Shown piece by piece: positions 41,735 through 49,733 of a stretch of 64,000 bases of DNA. The stretch is from Candidatus Planktophila sp. (GTDB taxonomy: Bacteria; Actinomycetota; Actinomycetes; Nanopelagicales; Nanopelagicaceae), in the NCBI GenBank assembly GCA_017858325.1, contig JAFMBT010000001.1:117137-181136 (forward strand), read 5' to 3'. Position 1 is the first letter of the stretch; every line of letters begins with the position of its first letter. The notes below the pieces were generated by a model. It saw nothing but the letters and a program-made list of their open reading frames with translations. It was not told the DNA's origin and made no database searches. The translations under genes and the position numbers were made by a program.

Positions 41735-44442
41735 TATGCGCTACTTGTCGTTGCTTGGTCGCCGACCGCCGCCCGCCCTGCTTCTAGTCGTGCGACTGGG
41801 ACGCGAAATGGCGAACATGAAACATAATCCAAACCAACGTGATGGAAGAAATCAATACTGCGTGGGTCTCCCCCGTGCTCACCGCAGATTCCTAACTTGA
41901 TCTCTGGGGTAACAGAGCGCACTTCATCACAGGCAATCTTGACCAGAAGTCCCACACCATCTTGATCCAGTGATTCAAAAGGACTAAATGGCAGAAGCTC
42001 AAGATCGAGATATCGCGGCAAGAAGGATGACTCAACATCATCACGACTAAATGCCCATGTTAACTGCGTCAAGTCATTGGTACCGAATGAGAAGAAGTCA
42101 GAGTAGTCAGCCAACTTTGCAGCAGTAATTGCTGCGCGCGGAGTTTCAATCATGCTGCCAATACTGATGTGCATCTCTTCGCCGGCAAGTGCCAGAACGC
42201 GCGCGACTTCTGTTTCCAGTGATGATCTGAAGTAGAGAAGTTCGCGCTGGGATGCAACCAGTGGAATCATAATTTCTGGCTGTGGGTCATACCCCTGAGC
42301 ACGTACATGCAGGGCTGCTCGGGTAAGTGCGCGCACCTGCATTGAGAACAAATCTGGAATCAATACACCGAGGCGAACACCGCGCAGACCCATCATTGGA
42401 TTTGATTCGTGTAAGCGATTTACAGCGCGATTGAGCGCAAGCTTTCGCTCATCTACGACATCTCCACGCTCTTGCGTCAAGGCAATATCAACAGCAAGAC
42501 TTGCTTGATCGGTAAGGAATTCGTGAAGCGGTGGATCGAGGAGACGAATAGTCACAGGCAATCCCGTCATCGCCCGAAGGATTCCAACAAAATCACTAAA
42601 TTGAAGTTTCTCCATCTCGGCCAAAACTTCTGCCCGCTCTTCATCGGTTGTTGCAAGTACTAGCGTTTCGACGAGGACGCGTCGGTCACCAAGAAACATA
42701 TGCTCTGTGCGGGTGAGGCCAATTCCTTGGGCGCCCATGCGGCGTGCAATCTCTGCATCCTCTGGAGTATCGGCATTAGCGCGCACCGACATACGCCGGA
42801 CATTATCGGCGTGAGTAATAATGCGATGGATACTCTTGATAAGAGCGGTAGAGGTATCCGCACCAGGATCAACAATTCCCTGCACATATTCGGTTACAAC
42901 GCTAGGGACCACAGCTACTTCGCCCAGGAAGACTGCCCCGGTTGTGCCATCGATTGAAATGAGATCACCTTCGTGAACAGTCACATCTCCACAGGTAAAG
43001 AATTTCTCATCGACATTGACCTCAATACTTTCCGTTCCACAGACTGCTGGGCGTCCCATTCCGCGCGCTACAACGGCTGCATGTGATGTCTTTCCGCCGC
43101 GAGCAGTCAAAATTCCTTGGGCTGCAACCATTCCGACTAGATCGTCTGGATTAGTTTCACGACGAACAAGAATTACCTTTTTACCGGCAAGTGCTTGATC
43201 AGCTGCATCTCGCGGATCAAAGACCACTGATCCCACCGCTGCTCCAGGTGAAGCGGCGATCCCTCGAGTGAGTTCTTTCGGCGCAGTTGCCTTATCAAAT
43301 TGTGGAAACATCAATTGAACAAGTTGTTCACCATTAACGCGCGTCAGCGCTTGATCCATTGTGATCGAGCCTTCATCAACGAGCTGGGTCGCAATTTTAA
43401 ATGCCGCCTCGGCGGTGCGCTTTCCTACACGCGTCTGTAGGATCCAGAGTTTTCCTTGCTCAACGGTGAATTCGATATCGCACATATCTCGATAGTGATC
43501 TTCCAGCAGAGCCATAATTCGATTGAGTTCAGCAAAGGCTTCCGGATTAACAACACCTAGATGAGTTAATGGGAAGGCATTTCTTATTCCTGCAACGACA
43601 TCTTCACCTTGAGCGCGTGGAAGGTAATCCCCGTATGCACCAGGGGCTCCACTTCCCGGATCACGAGTAAAGCAGACACCTGTTCCTGAAGTATCGCCAA
43701 TATTTCCAAATACCATGGCCTGTACGTTCACTGCAGTTCCAAGGTCTGCGCTGATGCGTTCGCGGCGGCGGTATAGCTGAGCTCGCTCTGAATTCCAGGA
43801 ATGGAAAACTGCTTCAATTGCCCGGATTAGCTGTGTGCGAGCATCGAATGGGAAAGCGGTACCAGTATGTGCTTCAACCACCTTTATAAATGCATCTCCT
43901 GCCGCCTTCAAGCCAGCTCCATCTAAATCTGCAACCGTCTTTCCACCCGCTGCTTTAATCAGTGGATCTACAACCTTTGCAAAACTCTCTGAAGGAATTT
44001 CACAGACGGTCTTTCCAAACATTTCAATAAATCTGCGATATGAATCCCACGCAAAGCGACTATCGCCTGTGATTTTCTCTAGCGTTGCTGCAACTTCAGG
44101 AGACATTCCAACATTGAGGACTGTCTCCATCATGCCTGGCATCGAAAACTTTGCACCCGAGCGGACAGAAACAAGTAGCGGATTTTTTGGATCCCCGAAA
44201 GATTTTCCAATTTTTTTTTCTAGCTCAATAATTGCCGCATCAATCTCATGCAGAAGGTCTTCTGTCAGGCCACCGGTGCGCAGGTACTCTTGGCAGACGC
44301 GAGTGGTGATTGTGAATCCATCAGGAACTGGAATTCCAAGTGTGGCCATCTCGGCCAAATTCGCACCTTTGCCTCCTAAGAGGTCTGACATCGTGCGATT
44401 GCCCGCACTAAAGGGATAGACCCTTTGGTCCATCATCGCCAC
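41734..44442 (-). CDS. ppdK: Pyruvate, phosphate dikinase
   Basis: Interconverts pyruvate, ATP and phosphate with PEP, AMP and PPi. Length of 902 residues is full. The N-terminal ATP-grasp domain starts with VYPFSAGNRTMSDLLGGKGANLAEM (residues 8-32). The phospho-His domain has LTARGGKTSHAAVVARGMGRPAVCG with the catalytic His near residue 450. The C-terminal PEP-binding TIM barrel includes GLTRTEHMFLGDRR and the catalytic Cys in LGICGEHGGDP. It heads a minus-strand unit with AKR, hydrolase and mutarotase genes and is divergent from the enolase-superfamily operon. In this context it may turn sugar-derived pyruvate into PEP, or run glycolytically in company with the PPi-type Pfk. Confidence 0.95.
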   Translation of the reverse strand: MAMMDQRVYPFSAGNRTMSDLLGGKGANLAEMATLGIPVPDGFTITTRVCQEYLRTGGLTEDLLHEIDAAIIELEKKIGKSFGDPKNPLLVSVRSGAKFSMPGMMETVLNVGMSPEVAATLEKITGDSRFAWDSYRRFIEMFGKTVCEIPSESFAKVVDPLIKAAGGKTVADLDGAGLKAAGDAFIKVVEAHTGTAFPFDARTQLIRAIEAVFHSWNSERAQLYRRRERISADLGTAVNVQAMVFGNIGDTSGTGVCFTRDPGSGAPGAYGDYLPRAQGEDVVAGIRNAFPLTHLGVVNPEAFAELNRIMALLEDHYRDMCDIEFTVEQGKLWILQTRVGKRTAEAAFKIATQLVDEGSITMDQALTRVNGEQLVQLMFPQFDKATAPKELTRGIAASPGAAVGSVVFDPRDAADQALAGKKVILVRRETNPDDLVGMVAAQGILTARGGKTSHAAVVARGMGRPAVCGTESIEVNVDEKFFTCGDVTVHEGDLISIDGTTGAVFLGEVAVVPSVVTEYVQGIVDPGADTSTALIKSIHRIITHADNVRRMSVRANADTPEDAEIARRMGAQGIGLTRTEHMFLGDRRVLVETLVLATTDEERAEVLAEMEKLQFSDFVGILRAMTGLPVTIRLLDPPLHEFLTDQASLAVDIALTQERGDVVDERKLALNRAVNRLHESNPMMGLRGVRLGVLIPDLFSMQVRALTRAALHVRAQGYDPQPEIMIPLVASQRELLYFRSSLETEVARVLALAGEEMHISIGSMIETPRAAITAAKLADYSDFFSFGTNDLTQLTWAFSRDDVESSFLPRYLDLELLPFSPFESLDQDGVGLLVKIACDEVRSVTPEIKLGICGEHGGDPRSIDFFHHVGLDYVSCSPFRVPVARLEAGRAAVGDQATTSSA

Positions 44443-44483
44443 CTCATCCTTGAACTAGACACCACGAACCTTATTGCAGGGAA

Positions 44484-44502
44484 ATACTATTTCATATAGT
44501 AT
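44484..44502. promoter_or_regulatory. Putative operator, site B (divergent promoter)
   Basis: ATACTAT-TTCAT-ATAGTAT is a perfect inverted repeat with 7-bp arms and a 5-bp spacer, midway in the 150-base gap between divergent ppdK and the enolase-superfamily gene at 44593. Its half-site relates to sites A, C and D (9 of 12 matches to ATCCTATAGGAT). TATAGT at 44495-44500 may also act as a -10 hexamer for the plus-strand operon. A bidirectional operator for both units is the simplest reading. The rest of the gap shows only a GAAGC-rich short hairpin (GAAGC/GCTTC near 44504-44519). Confidence 0.55.
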
Positions 44503-44592
44503 CCGAAGCAATTCGCTTCAGCCTATTTCGATTTCCTGTTTGCGAACTCTAGTCTCATAGTGTGGAAATCAAGAGTAAGGACGGAAGAACCC

Positions 44593-45678
44593 ATGAAGAT
44601 TACCAGCGTCACAGTCGTTTTAGTCGAACGCCCTGGATTCTCACCTGCATTTGTATGGCGTAAAAACCTGCCAGGTTCAGATGGCCGAACCACTGGCGCA
44701 TGGCTGGTAATTGAAACTGATGCAGGTATTACAGGATTTGCACCAGCTGGACGAGGCGTGATTTTCAACGATTACGTTGACCGCAGATTTCGAGACGAAC
44801 TCATAGGGCAAGATCCTTTACAGCGTGAATACCTGTGGGAGCGTCTGTGGGAGCTTGATCGCATAGAGCGATTCCCTGCCGGCGTTATTGGCATTATCGA
44901 TGTCGCGTTATGGGATATCGGAGGCAAGCAAGCGGGACTACCTATCTATAAATTAATGGGTGGGTTTCGCGAATCTCTCCCATCGTATGCATCAACTGTT
45001 ACATATTCATCCATTGAAGAATTTCTCGATATAGCAGATCAAGCCCTAGCACTTGGATATCCAGCAATTAAATTGCACGCATTCGGTGATGCGAAGAAAG
45101 ATGCCTTACTTGGTGAAAAGCTTCGTGCTCACGTCGGCGATGATGTCCCATTAATGTATGACGGATCTGCCGGCTTTGATTTGATGGATGCGGTCTATCT
45201 TGGAAACGCGCTCTATGATTCTGGCTTTGCTTGGTATGAAGAGCCAATGCGTGAATTTAGCGTTACCGCCTACAAGTGGCTGGGCGAGAGAGTGAGGATC
45301 CCGTTACTCTTGGGTGAGGTCACAGATGGTGCGCACATGAGCGCTGGAGACTTTGCCGCAAGCGGCGTTGCCACTGCACTTCGCACCAGCACCGGATTGC
45401 GCGGTGGTTTCACTGGCGCAATGCGCATCGCACACCTGGCAGATGCGTATCATCTTCGCGCTGAGGTACATGGAATGGGCCTTGAAAGTGCTCATCTCTG
45501 CATGGCTATTAAGAACACCACATATTACGAATCCTTAGTCTGGGGAAATCCAATTAAGCTCGAATCACTTCTTGACAGTAACGGAAACGTCCACGGACCT
45601 AAGGGCCCAGGCGTTGGATACGAAACGCTGTGGGCAGAATCTGGAGTCCCTGCAGGGCTAGAGAAGTTTTTGAAGTAA
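44593..45678 (+). CDS. Enolase-superfamily sugar-acid dehydratase or racemase (mandelate racemase group)
   Basis: Protein of 361 residues. The capping domain (about residues 1-120) ends in IIDVALWDIGGKQAGLPIYKLMG. In the barrel, the catalytic pair on the second strand reads AIKLHAFG (Lys-x-His rather than Lys-x-Lys); metal ligands are expected in MYDGSAG (Asp), WYEEPM (Glu) and LLGEVTDG (Glu), and a His appears in AEVHGMGLES. The exact acid sugar is not recognised. The ATG at 44593 follows AAGGACGG by about 6 bases; a longer in-frame start at 44560 is not conserved. It shares one base with the fucD start (TAATG). Confidence 0.84.
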   Translation: MKITSVTVVLVERPGFSPAFVWRKNLPGSDGRTTGAWLVIETDAGITGFAPAGRGVIFNDYVDRRFRDELIGQDPLQREYLWERLWELDRIERFPAGVIGIIDVALWDIGGKQAGLPIYKLMGGFRESLPSYASTVTYSSIEEFLDIADQALALGYPAIKLHAFGDAKKDALLGEKLRAHVGDDVPLMYDGSAGFDLMDAVYLGNALYDSGFAWYEEPMREFSVTAYKWLGERVRIPLLLGEVTDGAHMSAGDFAASGVATALRTSTGLRGGFTGAMRIAHLADAYHLRAEVHGMGLESAHLCMAIKNTTYYESLVWGNPIKLESLLDSNGNVHGPKGPGVGYETLWAESGVPAGLEKFLK

Positions 45679-46985
45679 TGCCAAAAATCACCGCCATCGA
45701 AACCTTCGATGTTCGTTTCCCAACATCGAAGATGCTCGACGGATCAGATGCGATGAATCAAGATCCAGATTACTCCGCTGCCTACCTTCGCATCAGAACA
45801 GATCAACCAGGACTCCATGGTGATTCTCTTGTCTTTACTATCGGTCGCGGAAATGATGTGCAGATAGCGGCGATAGATATGCTCACGCCAAAGATTGCTG
45901 GCCTGAACGTTGATGATGCATTTGCTCGCATTGGTGAGATCACTCGCGAATTAAGTGGCGATAGCCAGATACGTTGGCTTGGTCCAGATTACGGCATCTT
46001 TCACATGGCGGCGGGTGCGGTACTCAACGCCCTATGGGATCTCTTTGCTAAGGCACAGGGTGTTCCGCTCTGGAAATTACTGAGCGATATGACGCCAGAA
46101 CAAATCGTGGATGCCATCGACTTCAGATATATCACCGATGCGCTTACTCGTGAAGAAGCTCTTGAAATTCTCTATCGCGGCAATGATGCAAAGAAGAGCA
46201 ATGAGGCAATTCTTCGCAGTAAAGGTCTACCCGCTTACACAACTTCACCAGGATGGCTTGGATATAGCGATGAGAAGATGCTTGATCTCACGCAGAAGGC
46301 GCTCAACGAAGGATTTTCCCTGATTAAATATAAGTGTGGAAAATCCATTGCCGATGACCAACGTCGCCTTGGAAAAGTTCGCGCACTCGTAGGTCCAGAT
46401 TTTCCAATAGCAATTGATGCCAATCAGGTATGGGATGTCGATGTCGCCATCACATGGATTAACGCCCTGAGAGAATTTAAATTGCGCTGGGTTGAAGAAC
46501 CTACAAGTCCTAATGATGTCTTAGGTCATGCCAAGATCGCAGCCGCAGTCGCACCCACACAGATAGCAACGGGTGAGATGGCAAGCTCTCGAATCATCTT
46601 TAAGCAGTTGCTTCAGGCAAAGGGATTCTCGGTGATGCAAATTGATGCCACACGCGTGGCAGGCGTCAACGAAAATCTTGCAAATATCTTGATGGCCGCT
46701 AAATTTGGGATTCCTGTCTGTCCTCATGCAGGTGGCGTTGGCCTCTGCGAAATGGTTCAGCACCTAGCGATGTGGGATGCGGTGGCCGTCACAGGACATC
46801 ACCCTTTGCGCGTCGTTGAGTTTGTTGATCATCTCCATCAGCACTTTTTGGACCCAGTTCAGATTTCTGGCGGTTATTACATCGCGCCACAACTTCCTGG
46901 CGCGGGTGCGCAGATGCATCAATCGAGCATTAATGAGTATTCTTTCCCTAACGGCACATACTGGAAAAACGAGGCACAATCATGA
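45678..46985 (+). CDS. fucD: L-fuconate dehydratase
   Basis: Enolase-superfamily enzyme of 435 residues converting L-fuconate to 2-keto-3-deoxy-L-fuconate. The opening ETFDVRFPTSKMLDGSDAMN and the segments FTIGRGNDVQ, YTTSPGWLGYSDEK, EEPTSPNDVLGHA, VNENLANILMAAKFG and EFVDHLHQHFLDPVQI closely resemble the characterised Xanthomonas campestris enzyme as I remember it. The catalytic Lys-x-Lys is Lys217 and Lys219 (LIKYKCG), and the catalytic His is His350 in CPHAGGVGLCE, each one position from the Xanthomonas numbering. The start at 45678 overlaps the previous stop; the stop overlaps the SDR start by 4 bases. Confidence 0.92.
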   Translation: MPKITAIETFDVRFPTSKMLDGSDAMNQDPDYSAAYLRIRTDQPGLHGDSLVFTIGRGNDVQIAAIDMLTPKIAGLNVDDAFARIGEITRELSGDSQIRWLGPDYGIFHMAAGAVLNALWDLFAKAQGVPLWKLLSDMTPEQIVDAIDFRYITDALTREEALEILYRGNDAKKSNEAILRSKGLPAYTTSPGWLGYSDEKMLDLTQKALNEGFSLIKYKCGKSIADDQRRLGKVRALVGPDFPIAIDANQVWDVDVAITWINALREFKLRWVEEPTSPNDVLGHAKIAAAVAPTQIATGEMASSRIIFKQLLQAKGFSVMQIDATRVAGVNENLANILMAAKFGIPVCPHAGGVGLCEMVQHLAMWDAVAVTGHHPLRVVEFVDHLHQHFLDPVQISGGYYIAPQLPGAGAQMHQSSINEYSFPNGTYWKNEAQS

Positions 46986-47731
46986 GTAGCGAATTCAAGG
47001 GGCTAGTTGCTGTAATCACTGGTGCAGGATCTGGAATTGGATTAGCTCTCTCCAAGCTCTTTCATGAAGATGGCGTAACGGTCTACGGCCTAGATCTGCA
47101 GGAAGGTGAAATGAAGCCGTATGCGCACTTTATTCAGTGCGATGTTGGGAATACCGCCAGCGTCGCAGCCGCATTCGCCGAGCTTGGTAAGCAAACTCAG
47201 GTAATTGATATTCTGGCAAACAATGCAGGAATTGGTTCGATCGGATCTGTGGAAGATGCAACGGATGAAGAATGGCATCACGTGTTAAATGTCAACGTTG
47301 CTGGTACCTCTCGCGTTAGCGCCGCTGCTATGCCGTTTCTTCGTAAGAGTAAGTGCCCATCAATTGTTAACTCGAGTTCAATCGCAGCAACTGCCGGTAT
47401 TCCAAAGCGTGCGGTCTACAGTGCAAGCAAGGGTGCAGTGATGACTCTTACCCTTGCCATGGCAGCAGATCACGTGAAGGAAGGAATCCGCGTGAACTGC
47501 GTTAACCCTGGGACTGCAGATACTCCTTGGGTAGCTCGTCTTTTATCAAAGGCGACAGATCCTGTTGCCGAACGCGCTGCTTTGCAAGCACGCCAACCAA
47601 TGGGCCGCTTGGTAAGCCCTGAGGAAGTTGCTAGCGCAATTGCCTATCTAGCAAGCCCACGTCAATCCTCGACAACTGGCACAATTCTCGCCGTTGACGG
47701 CGGAATGCAAGGGCTACGTCTTCCTAAGTAA
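46982..47731 (+). CDS. Short-chain dehydrogenase, probable 2-keto-3-deoxy-L-fuconate dehydrogenase
   Basis: NAD(P)-dependent SDR of 249 residues. The cofactor motif is TGAGSGIGLAL (near residues 13-23), with NNAGIG near 79-84, the catalytic Ser in NSSSIAATAGI, and YSASKGA (Tyr and Lys, near 142-148). An Asp after the second strand (YGLDLQEGEM) favours NAD. Overlap with fucD suggests it oxidises the FucD product at C4, giving the diketo acid for the FAH hydrolase at 38621. Substrate assignment is by context. Confidence 0.88.
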   Translation: MSSEFKGLVAVITGAGSGIGLALSKLFHEDGVTVYGLDLQEGEMKPYAHFIQCDVGNTASVAAAFAELGKQTQVIDILANNAGIGSIGSVEDATDEEWHHVLNVNVAGTSRVSAAAMPFLRKSKCPSIVNSSSIAATAGIPKRAVYSASKGAVMTLTLAMAADHVKEGIRVNCVNPGTADTPWVARLLSKATDPVAERAALQARQPMGRLVSPEEVASAIAYLASPRQSSTTGTILAVDGGMQGLRLPK

Positions 47732-47762
47732 GCGGTTTCTCAAAACCTACGATAAAGAATTG

Positions 47763-48539
47763 GTGGAGACGGTGAAAAAGAAAGTTACAACTCCTCCCGT
47801 CAAGCGGATTCCACGCCGATCGGTGCTCTCTGATGAAATCTACGAGATGATCAAGGCGAAAATCTTTGATTACGAGATAGCACCTGGTTCGCGTGTGAAC
47901 ATTGATGCTCTCTCAGTAAAGTTAGAAGTCTCTCAGACTCCGGTACGAGAAGCTCTCGCCCGCCTTGAATCTGACGGCCTTATCGAGAAAGAGCCTCTTA
48001 AGGGATATAGGGCGACACAGTTGCTGACTATCAAGGAACTCAATGATCTATTTCAATTTAGATTATTGATTGAACCATGGGCGGCAGAGCAAGCGGCGAA
48101 ATTGATTGATAACACAGGTAAAACGGCCCTTAAAGCTGAGATGCAGAGTGCCAAGACCGCCATTAAATTCGCGGATGAAAATCAGTATCAGGCACTTTCA
48201 GAACACGATTCCCGTTTTCATACCTTGATTTCAAGTATTTCAGGGAACCAGACGATAGCCGACTTTTATGAGCGTACACATTGTCACCTCCATCTATTCC
48301 GCCTCTACATGGCAAATAAACTGCACCTTATTGATGGTGAATCACGCGCTGATTATGTGCAAGATCTCTTTGAGCAGTACTACCAGACTGGATCTGGTCA
48401 GGTGGCAATCAAGGAACATGATGCGATTGCTAAGGCGATTTTAGATCAAAACTCCAAGGCAGCTAAAGCAGCTATGCATGCTCACATCGAATCATCCCTG
48501 AAGAGATTTTCTCCGTCAGCAGTTGCTGCCAATAAATAA
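47763..48539 (+). CDS. GntR-family transcriptional regulator (FadR-type)
   Basis: Likely regulator of the surrounding sugar-acid genes. The winged helix spans about residues 18-85, with SDEIYEMIKAKIFDYEIAPG and SQTPVREALARLESDGLIEKEP. The C-terminal helical FCD-type domain (about 95-235) has FRLLIEPWAAEQAA and the His-containing EHDSRFHTLISSISGN, which in this family can bind a metal and an acid ligand. The start is uncertain: GTG at 47763 or 47772, or TTG at 47760 with TACGAT six bases before it. It follows the SDR gene by about 30 bases and lies 73 bases before the next enolase-superfamily gene. Confidence 0.88.
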   Translation: METVKKKVTTPPVKRIPRRSVLSDEIYEMIKAKIFDYEIAPGSRVNIDALSVKLEVSQTPVREALARLESDGLIEKEPLKGYRATQLLTIKELNDLFQFRLLIEPWAAEQAAKLIDNTGKTALKAEMQSAKTAIKFADENQYQALSEHDSRFHTLISSISGNQTIADFYERTHCHLHLFRLYMANKLHLIDGESRADYVQDLFEQYYQTGSGQVAIKEHDAIAKAILDQNSKAAKAAMHAHIESSLKRFSPSAVAANK

Positions 48540-48578
48540 GCTGATTACCTTGCAATTTTACCGCTCTGCCTCTACTTT

Positions 48579-48590
48579 ATCCTATATGAT
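48579..48590. promoter_or_regulatory. Putative operator, site C
   Basis: ATCCTATATGAT matches the palindrome ATCCTATAGGAT at 11 of 12 positions, in the 72-base gap between the GntR gene and the enolase-superfamily gene at 48612. TATGAT at 48585-48590 is also a plausible -10 element, 21 bases before the start codon. Confidence 0.6.
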
Positions 48591-48611
48591 TTTTTAGAAA
48601 AGGAATGGTTG

Positions 48612-49730
48612 ATGCTCTCAAAAATTAAAAGTATTGAAATTCGTGCTTGTCGCGGTGGCGACCAACTTGAAGAGCTCGACACAGTTGCAGCGGTCAAGCT
48701 TCCTGGCGGATCACGCCCTGACTTTACAGTTATCACAATCACCACTGAAGATGGCGTTCAAGGAACGTCATTTGGATTTGGCGCACTTGATGCAACCATC
48801 GCTGGCAAAGCAATGTCAGCGGTTAAGCCTTTCTTTATTGGAAGGGACCCCTTTGATACCGAGAAATCTTTAAAAGAATTTGAAAATTTTGATCGTAAAT
48901 GGAATCACGTCCCAATTTATGCATATGGTCCTTTTGACAATGCCTGCTGGGATATAAAAGGAAAGATCGCTGGAATGCCGGTGTATAAAATGCTTGGCGC
49001 TGCGCGCGAGGAAGTTCCTCTTTATGTGAGTTCAATGTTTTTACCAGGACCTGATGAATATGTTGCCCAAGCATTATCCGTAAAGGCAAAAGGTTATAAA
49101 GGCTACAAACTTCACCCACCCGGAACTGTTGAACAAGATATCGCTTGCTACCGCGCAGTCCGTAAAGCAGTCGGAGATGATTTCAATCTAATGGCAGATT
49201 CCGTTATTGCTTACAACTACGAAGAAGCTCTAAAGGTAGGTCGCGAATTAGAGCGCTTAAATTTCCTCTGGATGGAAGAGCCAGTACTAGATGTGAATTT
49301 TAATTCGCTGAAGAAATTACGCGAGAAATTAGATATTCCAATTTGTGGAACTGAGGTCATTGCAGGTGCTCAATACTCAACAGCGCTCTACATTAAAGAA
49401 GGTATCGTTGACATTGTGAGAACCGATGTCTCATGGCGTGGTGGATTAACCGCTGTTATGAAAACTGCTCACCTTGCTGAGGCTTTTGGTGTTCGATGTG
49501 AATTACACACAACTATTTATCACGGACTTGAGATGGTTCAGCTTCATGCTTCCCTTGCAATATCTAATTGCCAATTCTTTGAAACGTTGTATCCATTTGA
49601 TGACTTTGATTTCGGATTGAAAAATGGATTAGTAATCAAAGATGGCTTTGTTCAAGCTCCGACTGGAGTTGGATTTGGAATTGAATATGACTGGGATTTC
49701 ATCGATAAGCACACTGTTGAGGTTTACTAA
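48612..49730 (+). CDS. Enolase-superfamily sugar-acid dehydratase, paralogue 1
   Basis: Protein of 372 residues in the mandelate racemase/muconate lactonising group. The ATG at 48612 follows AAAAGGA by 7 bases; a TTG three bases earlier is unlikely. Features: GTSFGFGALDATIAGKAMSA in the cap, AYGPFDNACWDIKGKIAGMPVYKMLGAAREE (long motif at about residues 105-135), GYKLHPPG with Lys-x-His, MADSVI (Asp), MEEPVLD (Glu), CGTEVIAG (Glu) and ELHTTIYHGLEM (His). The exact substrate is not recognised. It is followed after 3 bases by a close paralogue. Confidence 0.84.
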   Translation: MLSKIKSIEIRACRGGDQLEELDTVAAVKLPGGSRPDFTVITITTEDGVQGTSFGFGALDATIAGKAMSAVKPFFIGRDPFDTEKSLKEFENFDRKWNHVPIYAYGPFDNACWDIKGKIAGMPVYKMLGAAREEVPLYVSSMFLPGPDEYVAQALSVKAKGYKGYKLHPPGTVEQDIACYRAVRKAVGDDFNLMADSVIAYNYEEALKVGRELERLNFLWMEEPVLDVNFNSLKKLREKLDIPICGTEVIAGAQYSTALYIKEGIVDIVRTDVSWRGGLTAVMKTAHLAEAFGVRCELHTTIYHGLEMVQLHASLAISNCQFFETLYPFDDFDFGLKNGLVIKDGFVQAPTGVGFGIEYDWDFIDKHTVEVY

Positions 49731-49733
49731 CAA

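Noticed and set aside
41734..44419. Plus-strand open frames inside ppdK, the longest about 194 codons
   Set aside because: Antisense shadows; codon pattern follows the ppdK frame and no protein family is recognisable.
47694..47762. Longer GntR protein starting inside the SDR gene
   Set aside because: It overlaps the SDR reading frame by 38 bases and adds no conserved residues; GTG or TTG starts after the SDR stop are more likely.
48609..48611. TTG start for the enolase-superfamily gene
   Set aside because: The ATG directly after it at 48612 has the better spacing to AAAAGGA.
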